Source: Hyphomicrobiales bacterium (GTDB lineage Bacteria; Pseudomonadota; Alphaproteobacteria; Rhizobiales; Beijerinckiaceae). From it: a stretch of DNA of 64,000 nucleotides. A model generated the notes under the pieces. It had not been told where the DNA came from, ran no database searches, and saw only the letters and a list, made by a program, of their open reading frames with translations. Below are positions 44,807 through 53,600 of this stretch, piece by piece. How positions within the stretch are numbered: position 1 is the first letter of the stretch; each line of letters opens with the position of its first letter. The translations under genes were made by a program, and so were the position numbers. The stretch covers positions 1-64,000 of the forward strand of contig JAQGKD010000029.1 in assembly GCA_028290285.1 (NCBI GenBank). Reading direction: 5' to 3'.

Positions 44807-45520
44807 TCAGATCTTTTTGAGCCGATTTAGCTCGGCCTGAATCAGCGTTTCAGCCTGCTTGATCGCGGCCTGCGCGGGCATGTCTGCCGGGACAGCAGGG
44901 AGATAGGACACGGTGATCGTGCCTGCCCGCTTGTGCTTCTGCTCGGTCCCCCAGAACGATCCGGCATTCACGGCCACCGGCAGCATCGGCGCATGGAGCT
45001 TTGCATAGAGCAGTTCAACGCCGCGCTTGAACTCCACAGGCGCCCCCGGTGCGCTACGCGTCCCCTCCGGAAAGATCAGCACGGGGCGGCCTTGCGCAAG
45101 GGCAGCCGCGCCCTCGTCGATCATCTTGCGGATCGCCTTGGACCCGCTCTCACGGTCGATCGTGATCATCGGGGACCTGCGCAGAAACCAGCCGAAAATC
45201 GGTACGTCGAGCAATTCCTGCTTCGTCACGATCGCCACGTCACGGAACAGGACGAGCGAAGCAATGGTCTCCCACGTCGACTGGTGGTTGGCGACCACGA
45301 GACAGGCTTGCGCAGGAATGTTCTCGCGGCCGACCTCGACATAACTCAAGCCCACGACCCATTTCAGCAGGAAGAGTACGCCGCCCGCCCATATGCGGCT
45401 GCCGGCACGGACCCAGCGCTCGGGGGTGCCCGCCAGCCAAATCGCGAGCAACACCGGAGAAAAGGCAGCCGTCCAGGCCGCCCAGAGGCCGGTGAAGACA
45501 AGAGATCGCATGCGTTGCAT
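44807..45520 (-). CDS. plsC: 1-acyl-sn-glycerol-3-phosphate acyltransferase
   Basis: 237 residues. The acyltransferase motifs are NHQSTWET (an H-x4-E variant of the usual H-x4-D) and FPEGTRS. An N-terminal hydrophobic segment (LVFTGLWAAWTAAFSPVLLA) anchors it to the inner membrane. It adds the second acyl chain in phospholipid synthesis. The H-x4-E form is seen in other bacterial PlsC proteins. A second in-frame ATG at 45511 is an alternative start. Confidence 0.88.
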   Translation of the reverse strand: MQRMRSLVFTGLWAAWTAAFSPVLLAIWLAGTPERWVRAGSRIWAGGVLFLLKWVVGLSYVEVGRENIPAQACLVVANHQSTWETIASLVLFRDVAIVTKQELLDVPIFGWFLRRSPMITIDRESGSKAIRKMIDEGAAALAQGRPVLIFPEGTRSAPGAPVEFKRGVELLYAKLHAPMLPVAVNAGSFWGTEQKHKRAGTITVSYLPAVPADMPAQAAIKQAETLIQAELNRLKKI

Positions 45521-45882
45521 CGTCAGCCATTCGAAACAGGGTTGCCCGGCGCTGGTGAGATCCCGCGCCTTGCCCAGGGACCAAAACGCTCATCTACCAT
45601 CGTTCAGGGCAAATCTGTAGCGCCCCGGAACGACAGGTCCCATCCATTTGGCTCAAACAACAAAGCGGCCGTGGCAACTGGCGTCTTGAAGTGGTACACT
45701 CTTCGAGAAGACGGCTGCGCGACGCGACCCTGTGAGCATGGGCGCTGATCGGTCCACTGGATCCATTGCAGATCCCGTGAGAGCAAGGCAGCTGCCTCCA
45801 GGCAAGATCACCAGCGTTCCCTATGCGCCAAACGCGTATATGATACGTGCTAAGTTTTTGAATCTTAAGGATGAAGTGGGAT
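45521..45882. other. Intergenic region
   Basis: About 360 bases between plsC and the DUF6481 gene without a convincing coding sequence. It holds a GGCAGCTGCC palindrome at 45787-45796 and a TATGAT box at 45839-45844 that could be the -10 element of the downstream gene. No clear -35 was seen. Confidence 0.4.
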
Positions 45883-46239
45883 ATGAAAGAGAAGGGTTTC
45901 AACGATCGGCTGAGCGCCTCCGTGAAAGCAAAACAGGAGATGGCAGCCAAGTTCCTGAAGCGCCCCGCGGAAGACGATCCGGCCATCCTCGAGCGCCAGG
46001 CGGCCCGCGCCGCCGTCAATGCAGCGCGAGAGATTCGCACGGCTGAGCGCGAAGCAAAGCGCCTTGAAGACGCAAAGATCGCGGCCGAAGCAGCCGTCCT
46101 CGCGGAAATCGCCGCAAAGGAACGGGCCGCTCAGGACGAAGTCGCAGCAGCGGAACGCGTGCTCGAGGAAGAGAAGCTTGAGCTCGAACGCAAGGCAGCC
46201 CGCGACGCGCGCTACGCAGCCCGCAAGGCCCGCAAGTAA
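45883..46239 (+). CDS. DUF6481 family charged coiled-coil protein
   Basis: 118 residues, almost wholly helical and rich in Ala, Glu, Lys and Arg. It begins MKEKGFNDRLSASVKAKQEM and ends in an Arg/Lys-rich tail (RDARYAARKARK). The pattern of a short conserved start followed by a long charged coiled coil fits the DUF6481 family of alphaproteobacteria. Function is unknown; nucleic-acid contact by the basic tail is only a guess. An in-frame ATG at 45871 is an alternative start. Confidence 0.72.
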   Translation: MKEKGFNDRLSASVKAKQEMAAKFLKRPAEDDPAILERQAARAAVNAAREIRTAEREAKRLEDAKIAAEAAVLAEIAAKERAAQDEVAAAERVLEEEKLELERKAARDARYAARKARK

Positions 46240-46308
46240 TCATTTTTCGTCTGGCCGGTGAGACGAACGAAGAGACTTCATTCCACACCGCGCCAAGGAA
46301 AAACGGTT

Positions 46309-46503
46309 ATGCCGCACAAATTCAAATGCCAGCAGACGGTTCTGTTGAACCAGCTAGGGTTCGCCGACAGCCGGCAGATCACCACAACCATCTATGAGGT
46401 CGTCCGGCTCATGCCGGCCGACCAGACGGGCGAGCTATCCTATCGCATCAAGGCAGGCACGATAGAGCGCGCCGTGAGGGAAAGCGAAATCCGCAGCACC
46501 TGA
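46309..46503 (+). CDS. Small hypothetical protein
   Basis: 64 residues, MPHKFKCQQTVLLNQ at the start, and no recognised motif. It is basic near the N-terminus and predicted as a small beta fold (YEVVRLMPADQTGELSYRIK). Proteins of this type, seen in rhizobia, are uncharacterised. The ATG at 46309 has AAGGAAA upstream; an in-frame ATG at 46258 is less likely. It follows the DUF6481 gene by 69 bases. Confidence 0.65.
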   Translation: MPHKFKCQQTVLLNQLGFADSRQITTTIYEVVRLMPADQTGELSYRIKAGTIERAVRESEIRST

Positions 46504-46539
46504 CGCTCGGATTCTTTCATCGGCTGACTTGTCCGCTTG

Positions 46540-47799
46540 CTACCGGCTCGTTGGCAGCGCAGAGGCGGCGCTGGAAACGGTACCGCCGAGACGGCCACCC
46601 AGATCTTCGAACTGATCTGCCAGTCCTTCGCGCGTGCGTCCGTCCACCAGCGCGACAGGTGCCGAAATGGCGATGCTGGCCGCGCGGCCCACTGTACTCG
46701 CAGCCCCCGTGGCGACCATTCCGAGTGTTTCGCCGAAGCCCGCCTGTGAATCGGACAGGGCCTGACCTGCCGTCAGACGACCGCTGATCATGCCGGCCAC
46801 CGTTGAGCTTTCCGCGAACTTCCCGTGATTGAGGGAGTCCGTGGATTGCACGTTGGTGAGATCGATCACTTGAATATGCTCGTCGGCGAGCTGGGTGCGA
46901 ACCGGCTCGCTGTTCGGATTGACTGCGCCCAGACGCGGCGTGTTTCCCCAAATGCGGCTCGACACAGCAAGCGCCTTGTCGTCCTGCGAGACAAAAAGGG
47001 TGAAAGGCGGGCGCTTGTCCCCGATGGTCGCGATCTGTCGGCGGAACACATCGACATCCACGTCGGGCGCCGCGAGCATGACATTCACGATCTTGGGCGC
47101 GATGCGGCCGTTGCGGATCGACATCTGGCGCAGCGCTTCCAGTGTGACCCAATTCCCCATGGAGTGCGCGAGTATGGTCACCTGCCCGACGGCGGGGTCC
47201 TTGGCGAGCGTCTGCAGGACCGCCTCGAGCGCGTCGCGCGAATAATTTCCGCTCTCCCGATCGTAGGTATAGGCCAGAAGGCGGCCGCGAGACGGCCACG
47301 TAAAGAGGATCGGCAAGGCCGGCGCCCGGGAATCGTGGACAATCTGCGCGAGACGATAGACAGCCTCTTCGAAGCGCGTGTTGTAGCCATGGACGAAGAG
47401 CAGTACGTCGCGCGTCTTCGCCTTCTTCAGCCGCGTATGGAAAATGGCCAGAGCCTGCCCCTGGTCGATGCGCTTGGCCTCGATCGTCGCGAACTCACGC
47501 TGCGGGTCGGGCGGCATGTGCGCGGGCCATTGCACGTCTCCGATCTGGCGGGCTGCATCGGGGGGGATCGAAACCGCGATTTCGGCGAAGCCCAGGCCGA
47601 TGCCGCGCTCGCCTGTGAACATCTCCCCTTGCGTAGCGCCAACGCTGCTTCGCGTCGAGGCCACGAGCAGATCCACCCGCGACGTCCCGGGCACTTGAAG
47701 GCCAACTGGCGTCAGCACGCCCTCGGGCCGCCCGGCGCAAGCCGACAGAACGGTTGCAAACAGGATCACGAATGCGAACGCGGAAAATTGTTTCTGCAA
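46540..47799 (-). CDS. DUF900-type alpha/beta hydrolase lipoprotein
   Basis: 419 residues. The best start is a TTG at 47797-47799 with AGAGG upstream. It gives a lipoprotein signal (FAFVILFATVLSAC, lipobox LSAC). The hydrolase domain contains LLFVHGYNTRFEEAVYRLAQ and the nucleophile elbow AHSMGNW. This is the DUF900 esterase-like fold. The substrate is unknown. The same frame is open far upstream, but that region lacks coding character and overlaps the divergent monooxygenase gene. The C-terminal 90 residues are Ala/Ser-rich. Confidence 0.82.
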   Translation of the reverse strand: MQKQFSAFAFVILFATVLSACAGRPEGVLTPVGLQVPGTSRVDLLVASTRSSVGATQGEMFTGERGIGLGFAEIAVSIPPDAARQIGDVQWPAHMPPDPQREFATIEAKRIDQGQALAIFHTRLKKAKTRDVLLFVHGYNTRFEEAVYRLAQIVHDSRAPALPILFTWPSRGRLLAYTYDRESGNYSRDALEAVLQTLAKDPAVGQVTILAHSMGNWVTLEALRQMSIRNGRIAPKIVNVMLAAPDVDVDVFRRQIATIGDKRPPFTLFVSQDDKALAVSSRIWGNTPRLGAVNPNSEPVRTQLADEHIQVIDLTNVQSTDSLNHGKFAESSTVAGMISGRLTAGQALSDSQAGFGETLGMVATGAASTVGRAASIAISAPVALVDGRTREGLADQFEDLGGRLGGTVSSAASALPTSR

Positions 47800-47977
47800 C
47801 GGAACGCCTCTGTAAAGATGCGCCAGTCTAGGACCTTGGACCGGCTGTGTACCGAGGCGTGCGACGATTTCAGAAGCTTGTCGCTTTCCGGCCACTTGAG
47901 TGTAAAAAGCTGAGCATAGACATTGGCTTGATCCGTTTAGCCCTGAGGTTTCAACGGGCGCGCTTGAGGAGCCGCGA

Positions 47978-49141
47978 ATGAGCAGCCAAGCCTTTGCCGC
48001 AGATGTCATGGTCGTCGGAGCGGGTCCGACTGGTCTGGCGCTGGCCGCCGAATTGAGGCGGCTCGGCGTGTCCATCCATATCGTCGACGCGCAGGCCGAA
48101 GGCGCCAACACCTCCCGTGCAGCGGTCGTCCACGCCCGCACCCTCGAAGTGCTGGAACCACTCGGCGTGACAGCGCACCTGCTCCAGGACGGATTGAAAG
48201 TTCCCACCTTTCGCATTCGAGACCGCGACAACGTTCTGCTCAGCATCGATTTTTCGACGATCCCGAGCGCCTATCCCTTCGCGCTCATGTGCCCGCAGGA
48301 TCGTACCGAAGCCATTCTCCTCGCGTCTCTCGAGAAACTGGGAGGGAAGGTCGACCGTCCCTGCGACTTCCTCGGTTTTGAAACCGAGGGATCGCAAGTG
48401 GTGGCCACGGTCCGAAGCGACGGAATCCGCCGGGGCATCCGCTCACGCTGGCTCGTGGGATGTGACGGCATGCACAGCCGCGTTCGCGACGTCGCGCAGA
48501 TTGCATTCGAAGGCGCGGTCTATGAACAGAGCTTCGTCCTCGCCGATGTCAGGATGGATTGGCCCGGGAGCCGGGAGGAAGTAAGCCTGTTCCTCGCACC
48601 CGAGGGGCTGCTGGTCGTGGCTCCCCTGCCCGGCGATCGCTTTCGCATCGTGGCAACTATGGATGACGCGCCGGTCTCGCCATCTCTTGGCGACGTCAAT
48701 GCGCTTCTCGCGACGCGCGGCCCGATCGCGGTGCGCGCGAACGTCCAGGATGTTCTCTGGAGTTCGCGTTTCCGCGTCCATCACCGCATTGCGACCAGTC
48801 CGCGCAAGGGACGAGTGCTTGTTTGCGGCGACGCTGCGCATGTTCACAGTCCGGCCGGTGGCCAGGGCATGAACACGGGCATCCAGGATGCGGTCTCGCT
48901 GGCGCAAGCGCTGGCCGAAACCCTGCGCGATGGCAACGAAACACGCATCGACGACTGGGCGACCGAACGTCACGAAGTCGCGGCGCGCGTGGTGACCCTG
49001 ACCGATCGGCTGACGCGCATGGGAACGGCGAGATCTCCCACCGCACAAAAGCTTCGTAATGCCGCGATCCATTTTGCCGGCAGCCTGCCGATGGTCCGCG
49101 CGGCCCTCGCGCGTAACATCGCGGAATTGCCACCGCGCTGA
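47978..49141 (+). CDS. FAD-dependent monooxygenase (PHBH/UbiH type)
   Basis: 387 residues. The three flavin motifs are present: GAGPTGLALAAELRRLG near residue 11, GCDGMHSRVRD in the middle and GDAAHVHSPAGGQGMNTGIQ near residue 290. Enzymes of this class hydroxylate phenols or quinone precursors with NAD(P)H and oxygen. It is shorter than MhpA-type enzymes and has no C-terminal thioredoxin-like domain. It is divergent from the lipoprotein gene and convergent with the cytochrome c gene. The substrate is unknown. Confidence 0.88.
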   Translation: MSSQAFAADVMVVGAGPTGLALAAELRRLGVSIHIVDAQAEGANTSRAAVVHARTLEVLEPLGVTAHLLQDGLKVPTFRIRDRDNVLLSIDFSTIPSAYPFALMCPQDRTEAILLASLEKLGGKVDRPCDFLGFETEGSQVVATVRSDGIRRGIRSRWLVGCDGMHSRVRDVAQIAFEGAVYEQSFVLADVRMDWPGSREEVSLFLAPEGLLVVAPLPGDRFRIVATMDDAPVSPSLGDVNALLATRGPIAVRANVQDVLWSSRFRVHHRIATSPRKGRVLVCGDAAHVHSPAGGQGMNTGIQDAVSLAQALAETLRDGNETRIDDWATERHEVAARVVTLTDRLTRMGTARSPTAQKLRNAAIHFAGSLPMVRAALARNIAELPPR

Positions 49142-49152
49142 TGCGCAGCCCT

Positions 49153-49557
49153 TCACCGCTTCAGCGTCATCTTCTGCAATGCATCGTCCTTGGCGGGCAG
49201 ATCGGCACTTCCCGCCGCATAGCCGTTGCGCAGCAGGATGAAGCTGACGATGTCGGCATAATTCCTGTCCGTCAGGCTGCCCGGATTGTCCGGCGGCATC
49301 GCGGTCTTGATGTATTCGAAGAGCGCCGCAACATCGCCATTCCCCCAATGGTCCCGGAACCACGAGCCTCGCAGCGGCGCGCCGCCGAAGTCGCCATCGT
49401 CGAGTCCCTCCCCGTGGCACATGACGCAGGAATGCACATAAGCCTCCTGCCCGCGCGCGGCCTGCGCCTGCGAGAAGGCCGGTGGTCCGGCCTCCTGTCC
49501 CGATGCGGATGCTGGCGCGAGCAGCGCCAGCATGGCAAGCGCGATGCGAATTCTCAT
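49153..49557 (-). CDS. Small periplasmic cytochrome c
   Basis: 134 residues. A signal peptide (RIALAMLALLAPASASG) is followed by one heme-binding motif CVMCH and a distal methionine candidate in AMPPDNPG. It starts by ATGA overlap with the stop of the quinoprotein gene upstream. It is therefore the likely electron acceptor of that dehydrogenase, as in other PQQ enzyme/cytochrome c pairs. The frame is open further upstream, but that part belongs to the quinoprotein gene region. Confidence 0.87.
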   Translation of the reverse strand: MRIRIALAMLALLAPASASGQEAGPPAFSQAQAARGQEAYVHSCVMCHGEGLDDGDFGGAPLRGSWFRDHWGNGDVAALFEYIKTAMPPDNPGSLTDRNYADIVSFILLRNGYAAGSADLPAKDDALQKMTLKR

Positions 49558-51323
49558 GGCAGGGTGAAGACCCACAGCATGGACCCGCCATCGGGATTCT
49601 TGACCTCCGGCGTCAGCGTATTCAACGAGCGCAATTGCGATGAGCCATTTCCCACCGCGACCGCGACATATTGCTTGCCACCTGCGGTGAAACTGATCGG
49701 CGGTGCGTTCAGCGCATTGTTCGTGCGCACCTCCCACAAAACCTTTCCGGTCGTGTCGTCGAGCGCGCGGAACATGCGGTCGAGCGACCCCGTGAACACC
49801 ACGCCGCCGGCGGTTGGCATCACCGCGCTGCTGGCCGATGTATGCTCCCGATACGACCAGGCCTGGCTTCGATCCGTCAGATTGATCGCGTCCACGCGGC
49901 CGAAATTCCCGTCGCTTTTCGGCACCGGAATACGCGCATAAACGGCGCGACCCCCGCCCGTATAGGCTTCGCCCGGGTCGAGCGGAGTCGGCGTCGTGTT
50001 CGAGCAGAATTCCGTGAGCGGCAGATAGAGCATCTGGGTTTTCGGACTGTAGGCGGTCGAGGGCCAGCCGCGTGCGCCGGGATCGGCGGGACAATTCACC
50101 GTCGTCTTGCCGATGTGCGGAATGGCGTCGGGATTGAGAGTCTTTTCGCCGGTCTTCGCATCGATAGCCGACACCACGTTCTGGTGAACGGTTTCCTTCG
50201 CCCAGAGGAACTTTCCATTGGTGCGGTCGAGCACTTCGACGATGGCGAGCTTGCCCGCCGTGACCACGGTCTTGCGCATCTGCCCGTCGACGGGGATATC
50301 CACTAGAATGCGCTCATAGGCATAGTCGAGATCCAGCGAGTCGTTCGCCAGATGCTGGTAATGCCATTTCAGTTTGCCCGTATCGGGATCGATCGCCAGC
50401 GTCGAGTCGGTGTAGAGCGCGCTGTTGTCGAAGCCCTCTTTCTTCGGCAGAGTGCCGCGCATTTCCGCGATCCAGGGATAGGGCTGGCCGACGCCGTGGA
50501 AGACGGTATTTGTCTCCGGGTCGTAGCTGCCCGCGATCCACGCGGAGCCACCGAAGCGCTGCTCGATGGGGAGCCCATTCCATGTCTTCTCGTTTGGATC
50601 TCCCGTCTGAGCGACGGTGTGGACGCGCCAGCGCTCGTCGCCAGTCTTGGGATCGTGCCCCGTGATGAAGCAGCCCCCCGCCTGCGCGGCATTGCATCCA
50701 CTCATGGACGCGATAAGCGTTCCATTTGCCATGAACGGGCCGCTCGAATAGCGGAAGCCCTTGTTCCAGTCGGCGACGGTGTGGTCGAACGCGACCTTGC
50801 CCGTCCGCACGTCCAGCGCAACCAGGTGTGCATCAGACGTCGCTATGAAAAGCTTGTCCTCGTAGATCGCCATATTGCGCTTGGCGAGCGAATTGCCGCC
50901 CTGCGCGATCAGCTTGGGGGAGATATCGCGGCGATATTCCCAGAGCAGATCGCCATTCGCCGCGTTCAGCGCCTGGATCTTGTCGCCAGCATTTGTGATG
51001 AAAAGCACGCCGTCATGAACGAGCGGCTCGATCTCCGTCACGCCCGAGGTCAACGACCACGTCCATGCGACGCGGAGATTCTTCACATTGTCTTTGTTGA
51101 TCTGGTCGAGCGGGCTGTATCCCCAATTGGCGTAGGTACGCCGCCACATGAGCCAGTCGCCATCCGGCGGCTTGCGCAGGATGTCCTCGGTCACCGGCGT
51201 CCAGCTCTTCAGCGGACTGGGGGGAGCTGTGGATTGCGCCTGCGCGCAGGAAAGCGCTGCCAGTACAGGCATGCTGAACGACAATGCAGCGAGCAACGAC
51301 GCGCGAAGACGGCTCCCGACCAT
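49554..51323 (-). CDS. PQQ-dependent dehydrogenase (quinoprotein, uncertain substrate)
   Basis: 589 residues: a signal peptide (LLAALSFSMPVLAALSCAQA) and an eight-bladed propeller with repeated tryptophan-docking motifs. Aligned by eye with methanol dehydrogenase, the catalytic Asp is kept in NDSLDLDY. The position two residues later is Asp, as in lanthanide enzymes. However, the metal-ligand Asn of GTGNP is Gln here (GVGQPYPW), and the metal-ligand Glu region reads SGCNAAQAGGC. It is thus an atypical subfamily and the substrate is unknown. The start at 51323 follows GGGGGAAGCC. It is coupled to the cytochrome c gene. Confidence 0.88.
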   Translation of the reverse strand: MVGSRLRASLLAALSFSMPVLAALSCAQAQSTAPPSPLKSWTPVTEDILRKPPDGDWLMWRRTYANWGYSPLDQINKDNVKNLRVAWTWSLTSGVTEIEPLVHDGVLFITNAGDKIQALNAANGDLLWEYRRDISPKLIAQGGNSLAKRNMAIYEDKLFIATSDAHLVALDVRTGKVAFDHTVADWNKGFRYSSGPFMANGTLIASMSGCNAAQAGGCFITGHDPKTGDERWRVHTVAQTGDPNEKTWNGLPIEQRFGGSAWIAGSYDPETNTVFHGVGQPYPWIAEMRGTLPKKEGFDNSALYTDSTLAIDPDTGKLKWHYQHLANDSLDLDYAYERILVDIPVDGQMRKTVVTAGKLAIVEVLDRTNGKFLWAKETVHQNVVSAIDAKTGEKTLNPDAIPHIGKTTVNCPADPGARGWPSTAYSPKTQMLYLPLTEFCSNTTPTPLDPGEAYTGGGRAVYARIPVPKSDGNFGRVDAINLTDRSQAWSYREHTSASSAVMPTAGGVVFTGSLDRMFRALDDTTGKVLWEVRTNNALNAPPISFTAGGKQYVAVAVGNGSSQLRSLNTLTPEVKNPDGGSMLWVFTLP

Positions 51324-51458
51324 GGCTTCCCCCCCAATCGCGAGCCTGGCCGATGGCCAGACCGCGTCCCCTCTTTGCGAGGAGTTCGGGGGCATCATGG
51401 CGCGAGCCGACGATTGTGGCAATCGCCGGCGGACGCGGAGCGGGAAGGCTTGCGCCCC

Positions 51459-51596
51459 TCAGCCCTTCTTCTTCGGCCCGTTGACGGGCGCGGTCATGCC
51501 GCGCGTGAGCAGGGAAGATGCGGTCTCGGCTGAGGCGACCTTGGTGGCCTTCGGCTTTTTAACTTCGCGATTGCTGCGCTTCTGACTCTTGGCCAT
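51459..51596 (-). CDS. Small basic hypothetical protein
   Basis: 45 residues: MAKSQKRSNREVKKPKATK at the start, and GPKKKG at the end. It is strongly basic and probably disordered. Similar short basic proteins are widespread in Rhizobiales, from memory. The ATG has a GGAG site 6 bases upstream (GCAGGAGACGGAT). A terminator hairpin lies just upstream of it, so it has its own transcript or depends on read-through from the cold-shock gene. Confidence 0.65.
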   Translation of the reverse strand: MAKSQKRSNREVKKPKATKVASAETASSLLTRGMTAPVNGPKKKG

Positions 51597-51617
51597 ATCC
51601 GTCTCCTGCGCCTGGGT

Positions 51618-51655
51618 AAAAAAAAGCCCCGCGGCCGACATGCGGCGCGGGGCTT
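51618..51655 (-). terminator. Rho-independent terminator of the cold-shock gene
   Basis: AAGCCCCGCG and CGCGGGGCTT are perfect 10-bp arms around a 12-base loop. On the minus strand the hairpin is followed by a run of eight T. It lies about 140 bases after the cold-shock stop. Confidence 0.9.
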
Positions 51656-51792
51656 AGTGAGGTGCAGAGCACCTCGTCGTACAGAATGCTACCAAAACAA
51701 TCTTAGCTGTCGCCAGTTCATCCGTGGTCGACGCACTTGATCGAGTTGGCTGCCGGCAGTCTCATGGTTGTCCACGGCCGCCAGCGATGCAA

Positions 51793-52005
51793 TCAGTCGA
51801 GAGCCTTGAGATTGTCAGCCGACATCTTGCCGCTCTTACGGTCGGAGACGAGTTCGAACTCGACCTTCTGACCTTCGCGGAGATTGCCGATACCTGAACG
51901 CTCGACAGCGCTGATATGGACGAAAGCATCGCTTCCGCCGCCATCCGGCGCAATGAAGCCAAAGCCTTTTTCAGGGTTAAACCACTTCACAGTTCCCGTA
52001 GCCAT
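51793..52005 (-). CDS. Cold-shock protein (CspA family)
   Basis: 70 residues of a single cold-shock domain. The RNA-binding motifs are KGFGFI (RNP1-like) and DAFVHISAV (RNP2). It starts [18 protein letters not shown]. It acts as an RNA chaperone. An AAGGAAG ribosome site is 6 bases before the ATG. The upstream 359-base region up to the YhaO start is gene-free and may include a long 5' leader of this transcript. Confidence 0.95.
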   Translation of the reverse strand: MATGTVKWFNPEKGFGFIAPDGGGSDAFVHISAVERSGIGNLREGQKVEFELVSDRKSGKMSADNLKALD

Positions 52006-52364
52006 GGAAACTTCCTTTTCAAGAACATAGATAGCTTGCCTGCGCGAACGCAGACCGTCGAATTTGCATTTTCGGGTGCGAAGAGTATCAGCAAGCGCGA
52101 AATTGCTTCAGCGCGAGACCAAGTCATCTGGCCGTCCATCGACAGTGCCCATATGCCCACCTTCCTGAAAAAACGCAAGCCATTTCTATGATTTATTCAA
52201 AATGAGCCAGCTCGGCCGCAGATAACAGGCTGCTGCGCTTCAGTTTATTCGAAGCCCTGCCCGCGACATGAGGGACCCTTCTGCTCCGGGCGTACATGCT
52301 AAGCCTAGCCATCGCATTCCCTTCGATTCGGCAGGACTTTGCTGATTTTTTCCGGGACACCTCC
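52006..52364. other. Divergent region between cold-shock and YhaO genes
   Basis: 359 bases with no convincing gene. It should hold the promoters of both divergent genes and probably the long leader RNA usual for cold-shock genes. No clear -35/-10 pair could be assigned. A small AGCAA/TTGCT repeat was seen on the cold-shock side, without clear function. Confidence 0.45.
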
Positions 52365-53597
52365 ATGGACTTCACCTTCCTGCATGCGGCCGACTTGCAC
52401 CTCGGCAGCCCGCTCACGGGTCTCGCCATGAAGGACGAGGACGTGGCCCGGCGCTTCGCGGCGGCCAGTCGCGAGGCCTTTTCCGAGCTCGTCGCGCGGG
52501 CCCTGACCGAGAAGGTGGCCTTCGTGCTCATCGCCGGGGATGTTTATGACGGCGACTGGAAGGACACGTCCATCGGGCTCTTCTTCAATCGCGAGGTGGC
52601 GCGTCTCGCGCGGGCGGAAATCCCGGTCTATTTCATTCGCGGCAATCATGATGCCGAAAGCGAAATCACCAAGGCCGTCCTCCTGCCCGACAGCGTGATG
52701 GAGTTTTCCACCCGCAAGGCCGAGACGAAGCGCATCGAGGCGTTGAAGGTCGCGATCCACGGGCGCAGCTTTCCCGACCGCGCGGCGAGCGACAATTATG
52801 CGCTCACCTATCCGGCCGCCGTTCCGGGCTGGTTCAACATCGGCATGCTGCACACCTCTCTCGAGGGCAATGCGGCCCATGCGGTCTATGCGCCCTGCTC
52901 CATGGGCGATCTCGTCAGTCGCGGTTACGATTACTGGGCGCTCGGCCATGTGCATGATTATGCGGTGCTCAATGAAAATCCGTGGGTCGTCTATTCCGGC
53001 AACTTGCAAGGCCGCAGCGTGCGCGAATGCGGTCCGAAGGGGGCCGTGCTCGTCGATGTAAGAGATGGCAGCATCGCCGGGCTGCGTCCGCTCATCGTGG
53101 ACAAGGCCCGCTGGCTTCATGAGACGGTTGATATTTCCGGTCTCGATGATGAGCGTCTTCTCGACGACATGCTCCGCGAGTCGTTGCGGCTCCCTCTCGC
53201 CCAGAGCGAAGGCCGCCTCAGTGCGGTTCGGGTTACGCTCACGGGAACAACCCCGCTGCACGGCACAATCAAGGCGCAACTCGCGAGCAGGCGCGATGAT
53301 CTACAAGCCCTGATGAACCATCTGCACGAAGACGCCTGGCTCGAAAGCCTGAAGATCACGACACGCGAGCCGCATGCCGCGCGCATCGAGGCGAGCGGCG
53401 GCCTGGATCCGCAGGCACTTCTCGCAGGGCTTGAAAGTGACGATGAAATCCGCGCTCAGGCGCGAGACATGATCGCGCTCGTCAAATCGAAGATGCCGGC
53501 GGCCTTCAGCGAAGACGGACTGGACGATCTCGACTCTCTTCTCGCCGATGCGCGCGCGCTTGCGACGGCGCGAGCTCTTAACGGGACGGGGCACTGA
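52365..53597 (+). CDS. YhaO-type DNA repair exonuclease (SbcD-like phosphoesterase)
   Basis: 410 residues. The calcineurin-like motifs are in order: LHAADLHLGSPL, IAGDVYDG, RGNHDAES, GMLHTSLEG and LGHVHD. This is the Mn-dependent nuclease fold of SbcD and Mre11. The partner at 53601 is the ATPase YhaN, 3 bases downstream, so the two form an SbcCD-like complex. The ATG at 52365 begins the conserved N-terminus; an in-frame ATG at 52296 is less likely. Confidence 0.9.
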   Translation: MDFTFLHAADLHLGSPLTGLAMKDEDVARRFAAASREAFSELVARALTEKVAFVLIAGDVYDGDWKDTSIGLFFNREVARLARAEIPVYFIRGNHDAESEITKAVLLPDSVMEFSTRKAETKRIEALKVAIHGRSFPDRAASDNYALTYPAAVPGWFNIGMLHTSLEGNAAHAVYAPCSMGDLVSRGYDYWALGHVHDYAVLNENPWVVYSGNLQGRSVRECGPKGAVLVDVRDGSIAGLRPLIVDKARWLHETVDISGLDDERLLDDMLRESLRLPLAQSEGRLSAVRVTLTGTTPLHGTIKAQLASRRDDLQALMNHLHEDAWLESLKITTREPHAARIEASGGLDPQALLAGLESDDEIRAQARDMIALVKSKMPAAFSEDGLDDLDSLLADARALATARALNGTGH

Positions 53598-53600
53598 ACG

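Noticed and set aside
45787-45796. GGCAGCTGCC palindrome as an operator
   Set aside because: A 10-bp GC-rich palindrome far from the next start is expected by chance in this composition.
47800-48246. N-terminal extension of the lipoprotein hydrolase frame
   Set aside because: It overlaps the divergent monooxygenase gene and would bury the lipoprotein signal; a TTG start with a ribosome site fits better.
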